From the NCBI RefSeq assembly GCF_003724155.1, contig NZ_RJJQ01000021.1, forward strand, positions 1 through 64,000: 64,000 nucleotides of DNA, given 5' to 3'. Source of the DNA: Flexivirga caeni (lineage in GTDB: Bacteria > Actinomycetota > Actinomycetes > Actinomycetales > Dermatophilaceae). The position numbers and the translations under genes were made by a program. Below the pieces are notes generated by a model. It did not search any database. It was not told the origin of the DNA and saw only the letters and a list, made by a program, of their open reading frames with translations. This document shows, in pieces, positions 43,334 through 51,472 of the stretch. Positions within the stretch are counted from its first letter, which is position 1; each line of letters starts with the position of its first letter.

Positions 43334-45217
43334 GTGCAAACTCTCGATATATCGCGTTTGATCCTCTGGATGCGTCGCTGGGTCGGCGTCGAACGCCACT
43401 TCTGGCGGATGATGTGGCGCTCCAGCCGCCCGCTGGTCGCCGCACTCTTCGCCATCGCCGCCGCGCGCGGCCTCGCGATCTGGCTGATGATCTACTCCAG
43501 TGGGCAGGCGCTGCAGGCGGTCGCCGACCGGTCCGACAGGGCGTGGGGATGGCTGGTGCTGACCGTGATCGGGCTCGGCGCGTCGCCACTCGCGGAGGCA
43601 TGGCAGGGCGCCGCGTCATACGCCTTGCAGACGCGCTTCACCCGGCAGCAGACCCTCCTGCTGGCCGAGGCAGCCAATGCACCGCACGGCATCGGGCATC
43701 TCGAAAACTCAGAAACCAGAGCACGATTCAACGACATCGAGGAATACCTGCGCGGCATGTTCGGGGTCAACGCGATGTATGCCGTCTGGTCCGTCATCGG
43801 GTATGGCGCCGTCGGGCTGGGCGGTTTCGCGGCGGTGGCGCAGTGGTCCTGGCCTGTCGCGCTGTGGACGTTGCTCGCCTTCCGCGTGCTGCACGCCACC
43901 TGGACCGGCTACCTCGACGTGCTGCTGAAGGACCTCGTCGAGGACGGCAGCATCGGACGCCGGCAGGCGGACTACCTGCGGTCCCTCCCGCTGGAGCGCG
44001 CAGGCGGCAAGGAGCTGCGGCTCTTCGGGATGACGCCGTGGCTGCTGCGGCGCTATGCGGAGGTATGGCGCGCGGCGTTCACCGGCATCTGGCAGCGCCG
44101 TTCCCGGGCGCTACGTGGAGCGCTGATCGGCTGCACTGTCGCCGGGATCATGCTGGTTGGCTCGTACGTGTGGGCCGGACACGCAGCCTGGACTGGATCG
44201 CTTGCCGTCGGCTCGACGGTCGCCGTCCTGCAGGGCCTGATGCAGATGTCTTCGCTCGGCGCACTCGGTGATTTCAACGTGCAGGCGATCCGGGCACGCT
44301 TCTACGAGAACGAGATCCGCAGCCTGAGGAGCGATCTCGGGCTGGCTGCGACCCTGCCCGAGCGGACGGGCACCCCTCGCGCAATTGACCAACGTGGTGC
44401 CGCGGCCGTCGATGTCACCGGCGTGACATTCACCTACCGCTCACGCGCCGAGCCGGTCTTCCGCGGTCTCGACCTGCACATCCCGGCCGGGCAATCGGTT
44501 GCTGTTGTCGGGGTGAACGGTGTCGGTAAGTCGACCCTGATCAAGCTGCTGTGCGGGCTCTACGCGCCCGACGCCGGAACGGTGCGTATCGACGGCCGGG
44601 ACCCTGCCCTGGACGACGCGGCCCGGCGGCGGGTTGCGACGATCTTCCAGGACTTCGTGCGCTACCACCTCAGTCTGGAGACCAACGTCGCGCTCCCGCT
44701 GGTGGCGCGCGGCATCGACGAGCAAGCCCTGCGGCATACGGCCGACGAGGCGTTGCGCGACGCCGCCGGCGCCGACGTGCTGACCCGGCTGGACGACGAC
44801 TGGGCGACCATCCTGGAGCCCGGATATGCAGGCGGCACAGACCTTTCCGGCGGCCAGTGGCAACGCGTCGCCCTGGCGCGCGCACTCACGGCCGTCGCCG
44901 CGGGAGCCGGCGTACTGGTGCTCGACGAACCCACGGCGGCACTCGACGTGCGCGCCGAGGCGGAGATTTTCAGCCGATTCCTGGAAGTGACGCGGGGTGT
45001 CACGACCATCCTGGTCAGCCACCGGCTGTCCAGCGTCAGGCACGCCGACCGCATCGTCGTGCTCGGCCCGGAGGGTGTGGTGCAGGACGGCACGCATGAC
45101 GAGCTGCTGGTAGCCGGCGGGCCATACGCCGACATGTTCCGGCTGCAGGCAGCGCGCTTCGCCGCAGCCGGTGCAGTATCCGACCAGAATGCCGAAATGG
45201 CAGGGGAAAGCGCATGA
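43334..45217 (+). CDS. ABC exporter, half 1 (membrane domain plus ATPase)
   Basis: A 627-residue type IV-like ABC exporter half: six membrane spans in residues about 35-330, then an ATPase. Walker A is VGVNGVGKST, the signature LSGGQWQRVALARA, Walker B GVLVLDEPTAALD and the switch VSHRLSS. The signature variant LSGGQWQR is common in peptide/lantibiotic exporters. The GTG at 43334 is the best start; an ATG at 43370 would shorten the first helix. It overlaps the second half by four bases. Both ATP sites look catalytically competent, unlike many heterodimers with one degenerate site. Confidence 0.87.
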   Translation: MQTLDISRLILWMRRWVGVERHFWRMMWRSSRPLVAALFAIAAARGLAIWLMIYSSGQALQAVADRSDRAWGWLVLTVIGLGASPLAEAWQGAASYALQTRFTRQQTLLLAEAANAPHGIGHLENSETRARFNDIEEYLRGMFGVNAMYAVWSVIGYGAVGLGGFAAVAQWSWPVALWTLLAFRVLHATWTGYLDVLLKDLVEDGSIGRRQADYLRSLPLERAGGKELRLFGMTPWLLRRYAEVWRAAFTGIWQRRSRALRGALIGCTVAGIMLVGSYVWAGHAAWTGSLAVGSTVAVLQGLMQMSSLGALGDFNVQAIRARFYENEIRSLRSDLGLAATLPERTGTPRAIDQRGAAAVDVTGVTFTYRSRAEPVFRGLDLHIPAGQSVAVVGVNGVGKSTLIKLLCGLYAPDAGTVRIDGRDPALDDAARRRVATIFQDFVRYHLSLETNVALPLVARGIDEQALRHTADEALRDAAGADVLTRLDDDWATILEPGYAGGTDLSGGQWQRVALARALTAVAAGAGVLVLDEPTAALDVRAEAEIFSRFLEVTRGVTTILVSHRLSSVRHADRIVVLGPEGVVQDGTHDELLVAGGPYADMFRLQAARFAAAGAVSDQNAEMAGESA

Positions 45218-47013
45218 TTCGCTACCACCTGCAATCCATCGGGCTCGTCCTGCGCACCTCGTGGCGCATCAGCCCCAGCGCGACGCTCATCGCCTTCCTC
45301 GAAGCGGTCGGCCGGGTGCTGCAATATCTGCGGCCGCTCTTTTTCGGCCTGATCGTCGGCGGACTGACCACGCATTCGCTGCACCTGCTGGTCCTCGGGG
45401 TCGGCGGCATCGCCTTCTCCGAGTCGTGTGGTTTCCTCCTGGGCACTGCGGGGGTGCAGGCCCGCGTCGGTCTCAACGAGCGGATCGGCCACCACTTCGA
45501 CGCGGAGGTGGCGCGCATCAGTGGCACCGCGGCGACGCTGGACCATCTGCAAGACCCGCAATACCGCGACCAGATGCACGCGTTGCGCGAGCGCATGGGC
45601 GCTCTTGGTATGGCGTACAACTCACTCATCAACGCGGTGAACAACCTGGTCGCACCCGTCACCACCATCGTCGTCGCCGCGGGCGCCGACCTCCGGCTGC
45701 TGTTGCTGCTGCTGATCGGCGTGCCGGCCACCTGGTGGGCGAACCGCACCATGCGCTGGGAGCAGCGGGCCGAGGACGCCTCCGCCGCCGCCGGCCGCCG
45801 CAGCAAACACTTCTCCGGTCTCGCGGTCGACCCGGTCGCCGCGTCGGAGCTGCGCATCTTCGGAGCCCGGAACCTGTTGCTGCGGCTGGTCGGCCGTGAG
45901 GCCGGCGAATGGCGAAAGCCGTTCGCCCAGGCGGAGACTCGTGGTGCGGCACTCTCCACCGGAGTCACCTTGCTGTATGTCGTCGCAGCCACCGGCATCC
46001 TGGTCTGGATGGCGCACGACGCTCTCCACGGCCGGATCTCGGCGGCGCGCTTCACAACTGGCGTGCTGGTCGTCGGGCAGTTGCGCGACGTCGTGGGCAG
46101 CCTGCAGTCGACGGTGCATTTCCTCGGGCAGATGCTGCGGACCGTCAAGCGCTACCGCTGGCTGGCGGAGTATGGCGAAACGGCCGCGGCCGCTCACGCC
46201 GGCACGACCGCCGCACCGGAGGCGCTGCACGACGGGCTGACCCTGCGGGGTGTGAGTTTCCGCTACCCCGGCTCGGAGCGCGAGGCGCTGCACGACCTCG
46301 ACCTGCACCTGCCGGCCGGTGAGGTCATCGCCGTCGTCGGTGAGAACGGCGCCGGCAAGTCCACCTTGATCGGCCTGCTCACCGGGATGTATGACGTCAA
46401 CGCCGGCTCCGTCCTGGTGGATTCGACTCCGCTGCAACAGCTTTCACTGGATGACTGGCGCCGGCACTGCTCCGGTGCGTTCCAGGACCACCTCAAGCTG
46501 GAGCTCACCGCCCGCGAGGCCGTCGGCGTCGGCGACCTCTCGCCCGGAGTGGCGCCCGCCATACCTTCTGACGAGCGGCTGCTCGCGGCCCTCGACGACG
46601 CGGCGGCCTCCGACGTGCTCGCGGCATTGCCGGACGGACTGGACACCAGGCTCGGTTCGTCGTGGCCGAGTGGTGTCGAGCTGTCCGGTGGGCAATGGCA
46701 GCGGCTGGCGATCGGGCGTGCCATGGTGCGCCGGTCCCCGTTGCTGCTGGTGCTCGACGAGCCTACGTCGGCGCTCGACCCGGCCACCGAGCATGCGCTC
46801 TTCGATCGCTATTCCGCTGCAGCCAAAGCGACTTCGCGCGCAGGTGGGGTCACGCTGATCGTCACGCACCGCTTCTCCACCGTCGCGTCAGCGGATCGGG
46901 TGATCGTGCTCGCCGACGGCACTGTCGCCGAGCAGGGCACGCACGCGGAGCTGATGGCGGCCGGCGGTCGCTACGCGCAGCTCTACGGGCTGCAGGCGGC
47001 GGGCTATCGCTGA
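45214..47013 (+). CDS. ABC exporter, half 2 (membrane domain plus ATPase)
   Basis: The 599-residue partner has the same plan. Membrane spans lie in residues about 15-320, with Walker A VGENGAGKST, signature LSGGQWQRLAIGRA, Walker B LLLVLDEPTSALD and switch VTHRFST. It would form a heterodimer with the upstream gene product. Together they likely export a hydrophobic drug, lipid or peptide. No precursor peptide or biosynthetic gene is seen next to them, so a dedicated natural product cannot be named. Its stop overlaps the end of the convergent TetR gene by 10 bases. Confidence 0.87.
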   Translation: MIRYHLQSIGLVLRTSWRISPSATLIAFLEAVGRVLQYLRPLFFGLIVGGLTTHSLHLLVLGVGGIAFSESCGFLLGTAGVQARVGLNERIGHHFDAEVARISGTAATLDHLQDPQYRDQMHALRERMGALGMAYNSLINAVNNLVAPVTTIVVAAGADLRLLLLLLIGVPATWWANRTMRWEQRAEDASAAAGRRSKHFSGLAVDPVAASELRIFGARNLLLRLVGREAGEWRKPFAQAETRGAALSTGVTLLYVVAATGILVWMAHDALHGRISAARFTTGVLVVGQLRDVVGSLQSTVHFLGQMLRTVKRYRWLAEYGETAAAAHAGTTAAPEALHDGLTLRGVSFRYPGSEREALHDLDLHLPAGEVIAVVGENGAGKSTLIGLLTGMYDVNAGSVLVDSTPLQQLSLDDWRRHCSGAFQDHLKLELTAREAVGVGDLSPGVAPAIPSDERLLAALDDAAASDVLAALPDGLDTRLGSSWPSGVELSGGQWQRLAIGRAMVRRSPLLLVLDEPTSALDPATEHALFDRYSAAAKATSRAGGVTLIVTHRFSTVASADRVIVLADGTVAEQGTHAELMAAGGRYAQLYGLQAAGYR

Positions 47014-47630
47014 CGCTCGATCGGGAGCCCCGGCGTCGTCCACACCCGCGCCAGACTGGCGAGCTGTTCTTCGATCTCCAGCCACGGATAGTGGCTCATC
47101 GGGCTGCGCAGCACCACCATCCCATGCACGCCGCACCACAGTTGGGTAGCACGCAATTGCGCCTCCTGGTGCGTTGCGCTGACCTCGGCGAGCGTGTCCA
47201 CGAGCAGCTCGAATTGCGCTGCGCCGATGAAGCTTTCGCCGGCGGGCAGCGGCAGTTTCCAGGTCATCGTGAACAGTTGCTGGAACGCCCCGGGATTGTC
47301 CCGCGCGAATTCGACATACGCCTGGCCGAACCGCACGACGCGCTCGTATGGCGTGCCCCCCGCCTCCGCCGCCGCGACCATGACGTCCCCAAATCGCTGC
47401 CACAGCGCCAGTTTCACCGCCATGAGGAGTTCGTCCAGCGAGTCGAAGTGCAGATAGATCGACGTCGCCGCGACTCCCACCCGGCGCGCGACGGCGCGCA
47501 GGGACAGTTTCCACGGGTCGTCGACCTCTTCGACGAGGGCGATCGCCGCGTCCAGGATTTCCTCGCGCAGGCGTGAGCCGTCGCCGCGTGCCGCAACTGT
47601 CCGGCGCTGGGTGGTGCGCTGTGCCGCCAT
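47004..47630 (-). CDS. TetR-family regulator of the adjacent MFS exporter
   Basis: A protein of 208 residues from the ATG at 47630 (12 more if 47666 is used). HTH: LSLRAVARRVGVAATSIYLHFDSLDELL at about residues 42-70. The C-terminal part has the WHG-like LWCGVHGMVVLRSPM, as in TetR_C_33. It is divergent from the MFS gene with 110 bases between, the classic arrangement for a self-regulated efflux pair. A TTAAC-TTCG-GTTAA dyad lies in the shared region. Confidence 0.87.
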   Translation of the reverse strand: MAAQRTTQRRTVAARGDGSRLREEILDAAIALVEEVDDPWKLSLRAVARRVGVAATSIYLHFDSLDELLMAVKLALWQRFGDVMVAAAEAGGTPYERVVRFGQAYVEFARDNPGAFQQLFTMTWKLPLPAGESFIGAAQFELLVDTLAEVSATHQEAQLRATQLWCGVHGMVVLRSPMSHYPWLEIEEQLASLARVWTTPGLPIERQR

Positions 47631-47686
47631 ACGAGCGATCCTGCCAGAAGCGATTACTTGACGCACGTTGCGCTACGGGTGTTCAC

Positions 47687-47700
47687 TTAACTTCGGTTAA
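47687..47700. promoter_or_regulatory. Candidate TetR operator (TTAAC-N4-GTTAA)
   Basis: A perfect inverted repeat TTAACTTCGGTTAA, strikingly A/T-rich against its surroundings, lies 41 bases before the MFS start codon and 57 bases from the TetR start. A TTGACG hexamer at 47658-47663 could be the -35 element of the MFS promoter, which would put the dyad at or just past the -10 region. Confidence 0.55.
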
Positions 47701-47740
47701 CAGCTGTAGTCCAATCCGCGACCTGCGAAACGAGCCCGCC

Positions 47741-49309
47741 ATGAGCACCACCGCCCTCCGGCGTCACGCGTCCGAGACCGCCACGCCGCCGCGTCGCCCG
47801 GGCGTGGCGCTGGCCCTGATCTGCACCGCGATGTTCATGCTCATGCTCGACATGACGATCGTCGACGTCGCGCTGCCCGACATTCAGGCCGACCTGCACG
47901 CGAACCTCAGCGACCTGCAATGGGTGGTGGACGCCTACACGCTGCCGCTCGCGGCCCTGCTGCTGACGGCGGCGACGCTGGGCGACCGGTTCGGCCGGCG
48001 ACGCCTCTTCTCCGTCGGCATGGCGGTCTTCACGCTCGGCTCGCTCGCCTGCGCACTGGCGGTCAACCCGCTGATGCTGGGCGGAATGCGAGCACTGCAA
48101 GGCGTCGGCGCGGCGATGCTCTTCGGCACTGCGATGCCGATCCTCGGGCATGCCTACCCGGAGGCGAAGGCGCGGGCGAAGGCGATCGGCGCGTTCGGCG
48201 CCACCCTCGCCGGAGCGACCGCGGTCGGCCCGCTGGTCGGCGGTTTCATCGTCGATCACGCCGGGTGGCAGTGGATCTTCGCGATCAACGTGCCGATCGG
48301 CGTGCTCGCATTCTTCGGCGCCCGCCTCGGACTTCCGGAGTCGAAGGCCGAGCAGCCGCGTCGCATCGACGTGACCGGGACGGCGATGCTCACGGTGTCG
48401 TTGGCGGCATTGGTGTTCGGGCTGATCCGCGGTCAGTCGCAGGGCTGGGGGTCGGCGCTGATCGTGGGCTCGTTCGTGGTCGCGGCGCTCGCGGTGGCAG
48501 CCTTCCTCGTGCGCTCGGCCCGCATCGACCAGCCGATGGTCGACCTCGAGCTCTTCCGCCGGCCGAGCTACGTCGGGGTCGGCCTGACCGGTTTCGTCAT
48601 CGCTGGAACCATCGTGGCCGCAACCAATTACGTCGGTCTCTACTTCGTCAACACGCTCGGCTACACGCCGTTCCAGGCCGGTCTGCGTTTCCTGCCGCTG
48701 ACCGTTACCTCGTTCATCGCGGCACCGGTCTTCGCCCGGCTGAGCCACCGCATCCCGCTCCCGGTCACGGTCGGCGGCAGCCTGCTCGTCGTGACCGCGG
48801 GACTGTGGTGGGCATCGCGGGTCGATGCGTCGTCCGGCTGGACCGCGCTCGCGCCCGGATTCGTGCTCGCCGGCATCGGCCTCGGCGCATCCAGCGCAGT
48901 CCTGTCCGGTGCCGCGCTGGCAAGCGTCGAACCCGACCGTGCTGGTATGGCGACCGGCGTCGTCAACACCTTGCGCCAGGTCGGCACGGCGGCCGGAGTT
49001 GCGGCGTTGGGAGCGGTTTTCGCGGCCCGCACCGGCTCCCGTATGGCGCACGACGTCGCCCCGGCGCACCTGCCGTCCGGGCAGGTCGCACAGTTGCAGG
49101 ACGCGATCGCCTCCGGTGCCGGCCGGCTGGTCGCCGGACATGCGCCGGAGCAGTTCCGGACGCAGCTGACCCACGCCGCGGTGGACAGCACGGCATACGG
49201 CATCCACGTGGTGCTGCTGATCGCTGCCGTCGTCGCCGGGGTTGCGACCGTCGTCGTCGGTGCGCTCCTGGTGCGCGGCCGCCGGAGCCACCCCGCGCCC
49301 ACCATCTGA
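47741..49309 (+). CDS. DHA2-type MFS drug exporter (EmrB/QacA, 14 spans)
   Basis: This 522-residue major facilitator has about 14 hydrophobic spans. The DHA2 motifs are LDMTIVDVALPDIQADL (motif D1), LGDRFGRRRLF (motif A) and TLAGATAVGPLVGGFIV (motif C, antiporter signature). It should expel cationic or hydrophobic compounds with proton exchange. ATG at 47741; the frame runs open upstream over the TetR gene. The final stop is inside the fourth nested-dyad element. Confidence 0.9.
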   Translation: MSTTALRRHASETATPPRRPGVALALICTAMFMLMLDMTIVDVALPDIQADLHANLSDLQWVVDAYTLPLAALLLTAATLGDRFGRRRLFSVGMAVFTLGSLACALAVNPLMLGGMRALQGVGAAMLFGTAMPILGHAYPEAKARAKAIGAFGATLAGATAVGPLVGGFIVDHAGWQWIFAINVPIGVLAFFGARLGLPESKAEQPRRIDVTGTAMLTVSLAALVFGLIRGQSQGWGSALIVGSFVVAALAVAAFLVRSARIDQPMVDLELFRRPSYVGVGLTGFVIAGTIVAATNYVGLYFVNTLGYTPFQAGLRFLPLTVTSFIAAPVFARLSHRIPLPVTVGGSLLVVTAGLWWASRVDASSGWTALAPGFVLAGIGLGASSAVLSGAALASVEPDRAGMATGVVNTLRQVGTAAGVAALGAVFAARTGSRMAHDVAPAHLPSGQVAQLQDAIASGAGRLVAGHAPEQFRTQLTHAAVDSTAYGIHVVLLIAAVVAGVATVVVGALLVRGRRSHPAPTI

Positions 49310-49395
49310 TCGAGAGGACCCCTTACGCATCGAGCGGACCCAATAGCGGACCCGCCTTGTGGGTCCGCTCGTTCGCTATGGGGTCCTCTCGATCA
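49307..49395. repeat. Nested double-dyad element, copy 4 (GAGAGGACCCC/GAGCGGACCC)
   Basis: The outer arms 49307-49322 and 49380-49395 are a perfect 16-base inverted repeat. Inner arms 49331-49341 and 49361-49371 are perfect over 11 bases, and a third AGCGGACCC at 49345-49353 can pair with the same right arm over a seven-base loop. It begins at the MFS stop codon. Here both flanking genes read in the same direction, so it is not restricted to convergent ends. Confidence 0.8.
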
Positions 49396-49453
49396 GGAAG
49401 AGGCCGCTGCTCGCTAGGGTCGGCGTGGGCCTGCCCGCCAGACTGGAGGAAGC

Positions 49454-50609
49454 ATGAGAGCGCGCGACTACCTCGCCTTCGACGGGACTCCGGGTCCGTG
49501 GAACGCCATCACGGACGTGCCCGGCGTCGAGGTCGGCTACGCGACGCTGATAGCGGGCGACGGGCTGCTCGTGCCGGGCAACGGCCCAGTCCGCACCGGA
49601 GTGACGGCGATCCTGCCGCTCGGGCGCGACCGGGTGGGGAGCGCCGTCGCGGCGGGGATGTTCTCCTTCAACGGCAATGGTGAGCTGACCGGCAGCCACT
49701 GGATCGAGGAGAGCGGTGCTCTCGCATTGCCCGTCGCGATCACCAACATGCATGCGGTCGGCCCGGTCCACCGCGGGGTGCTGGAGTGGTCGCTGGCCCG
49801 CAACCCCGCGCTGGAGGCCGGGTGGCACCTGCCCGTCGTCGGCGAGACGTTCGACGGATACCTCAACGACATCAACGGCCGGCACGTGCGCGAGGAGACC
49901 GCGATCGCGGCACTCGACGCAGCGGTCTCCGGCCCGCTCGCGGAAGGCAGCGTCGGAAAGCCCGATGTCGCCCGCCAAGCAGATCAACTCCGGCCCGCTC
50001 GCGGAAGGCAGCGTCGGCGGCGGCACCGGCATGAACTGCTATGCCTTCAAGGCCGGCACCGGCACCGCGTCCCGTGTCGTCGGCTTCGCCGAAGAGCCGT
50101 ATGTCGTGGGCGTCCTCACCCAGGCCAACTTCGGCTCCCGGCGCGAGCTGACGATCCGCGGGCGCCGGCTCGGCATACGACTCGCTGAGGACAATCCGAT
50201 GGAGGAAGCACGCACCGCTGCGCCGCCCGGCTCCGGGTCCTGCATCACCGTCGTCGCGACGAACGCACCGCTGCTGCCCGGCCAGTGCAAGGCGCTCGCC
50301 CGTCGGGTGACGCTCGGTCTCGCCCGCACCGGGACCACGGGCAGCCATTTCTCCGGCGACGTCTTCCTCGCCTTCTCGACGGCAGGTGCTGGGGCACTCG
50401 ACAGCGGCATCGGCGGTATGCCCAGCGCCCTGCAACATCTCGACTTCGTGCCGTGGCCGGCGATGAACCGCTTCTACGAGGCGGTCGTGCAGGCGACCGA
50501 GGAAGCCGTGGTCAACGCGCTCGTCGCCGCCGACACGATGATCGGCCGCGACGGCCACCGCAGCCCGGGCTTCCCGAATGACGTGCTGTGGTCGTTTGGC
50601 GTTGACTGA
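49454..50609 (+). pseudogene. P1-family (DmpA/S58-type) aminopeptidase, frame broken by a 61-bp duplication
   Basis: Read with one correction, this is a DmpA-like self-processing aminopeptidase of about 365 residues. The N-terminal part is ITDVPGVEVGYATLI and SFNGNGELTGSHWIEESG, then SGPLAEGSVG | GGTGMNCYAFKAGTGTASR. The nucleophile region is GSCITVVATNAPLLP, where the conserved serine precedes the cysteine, and the tail is LGLARTGTTGSHFSGD. Between positions 49957 and 50017 there are 61 extra bases made by repeating 30 bases (49927-49956 and 49988-50017) around 31 unmatched ones. 61 is not a multiple of three, so the first frame ends at 50188 without the catalytic half. Removing the 61 bases restores the frame exactly. 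The gene is either inactive in this strain or phase-variable, or the repeat is an assembly error. Confidence 0.8.
49927..50017. repeat. 30-base direct repeat causing the frame break in the peptidase gene
   Basis: Copies at 49927-49956 and 49988-50017 are identical over 30 bases and encode SGPLAEGSVG. The period is 61 bases. Loss of one period by recombination between the copies would restore the intact gene. Confidence 0.9.
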
Positions 50610-50666
50610 CGGCCACAACGGCCGGTGACGGTGCAGCAGCGGCGTCAGCGGTGGTTTCGACCGTCA
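50607..50666. repeat. 24-12-24 stem-loop repeat, copy 2
   Basis: Arms 50607-50630 and 50643-50666 (24 bases each) pair at 18 of 24 around a 12-base loop 50631-50642 ending GCAGCGG. Ends TGACGG/CCGTCA and inner TGACG/CGTCA match copy 1 at 32967-33026. It begins exactly at the TGA stop of the peptidase gene and lies before the convergent FMN reductase end. Confidence 0.75.
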
Positions 50667-50687
50667 GCGGCGGGTCGGAGTCGTCTC

Positions 50688-51266
50688 CTAGGGCCGGACC
50701 AGCCCACCCCGCAGCGCGCGCATCGCCGCTGCCCAGCGCACCAGCTGATCGAGCATGGCGTCCAGGTTGCCGAGCTGGTAGTCCCGCGGCGTGAGCTGCA
50801 CGAAGTCGGTCATGTCGTCGTAGATCGACAGCGACACCTGCGCCCGCACAGTCGCGATCTGCACCTCCCCGAGCGTCGACTTCAGCTGTTCGCCCGCGCG
50901 CAGGCCGCCGCTGGAGCCGTAACAGATAAGCCCGGCCGCCTTGTCGTTCCACTCGGCATACAGGTAGTCGATCGCGTTCTTCAGCGCGGCCGAGACGCCG
51001 CGGTTGTACTCCGGGGCGACGAAGACGAAGCCGTCATACCCGTCGATCAGCCGCGACCAGCGCCGGGTGTGATCCTGCCGGTAGTGGTGTGCGGCCGCCG
51101 GTTCGGGCTCGTCGAGCAGGGGGAGTCCGACGTGCGCCAGGTCGACGAGCTCGTATGCCGCATCGCCGCGTCGCGTGGCATGGTCGACCGCCCAGTCGGC
51201 GATGGTGGGACCGACCCGGTCCGGGCGGGTGCTGCCGATGATGAACGCGATGCGCAGAGAACTCAC
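50688..51266 (-). CDS. NADPH-dependent FMN reductase
   Basis: A flavodoxin-like reductase of 192 residues from the GTG at 51266 (a TTG at 51284 adds six). The FMN phosphate loop is IGSTRPDRVGPTIADW, and the isoalloxazine loop is VAPEYNRGVSAALKNAIDYL, typical of SsuE/YhdA/azoreductase-type enzymes. The later GSSGGLRAGEQLKSTL is also conserved. It reduces FMN or quinones with NADPH. It stands alone, divergent from the Ter cluster with a 206-bp gap, and could help in oxidative or metal stress, although no link is shown. Confidence 0.87.
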   Translation of the reverse strand: MSSLRIAFIIGSTRPDRVGPTIADWAVDHATRRGDAAYELVDLAHVGLPLLDEPEPAAAHHYRQDHTRRWSRLIDGYDGFVFVAPEYNRGVSAALKNAIDYLYAEWNDKAAGLICYGSSGGLRAGEQLKSTLGEVQIATVRAQVSLSIYDDMTDFVQLTPRDYQLGNLDAMLDQLVRWAAAMRALRGGLVRP

Positions 51267-51472
51267 CCTGCGACGATATGGCAACTGGCCGAACTCGGGG
51301 CAGCCGTCGCGCGTTGGAGGGGTGGGGTGGAACGGCTGGGCCGCTGCTGCGTCGTATGACGAGGAAGCGCCGCAGGCGCCCGGCGGCTGCGAGACCGGCC
51401 CGCCATACCTAAGCTAAGACGGAACACTCGGGGTCCGCGGAACACAGCCGCGGCGACTAGGAGGCTTGCAAC

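Noticed and set aside
42680-49309. Lantibiotic or peptide biosynthesis locus around the ABC exporter
   Set aside because: No precursor peptide, modification enzyme or protease domain is visible near the exporter.
35382-49395. Nested dyads as CRISPR or tRNA-like structures
   Set aside because: Single dispersed copies with inverted, not direct, arrangement; no tRNA acceptor/anticodon pattern.
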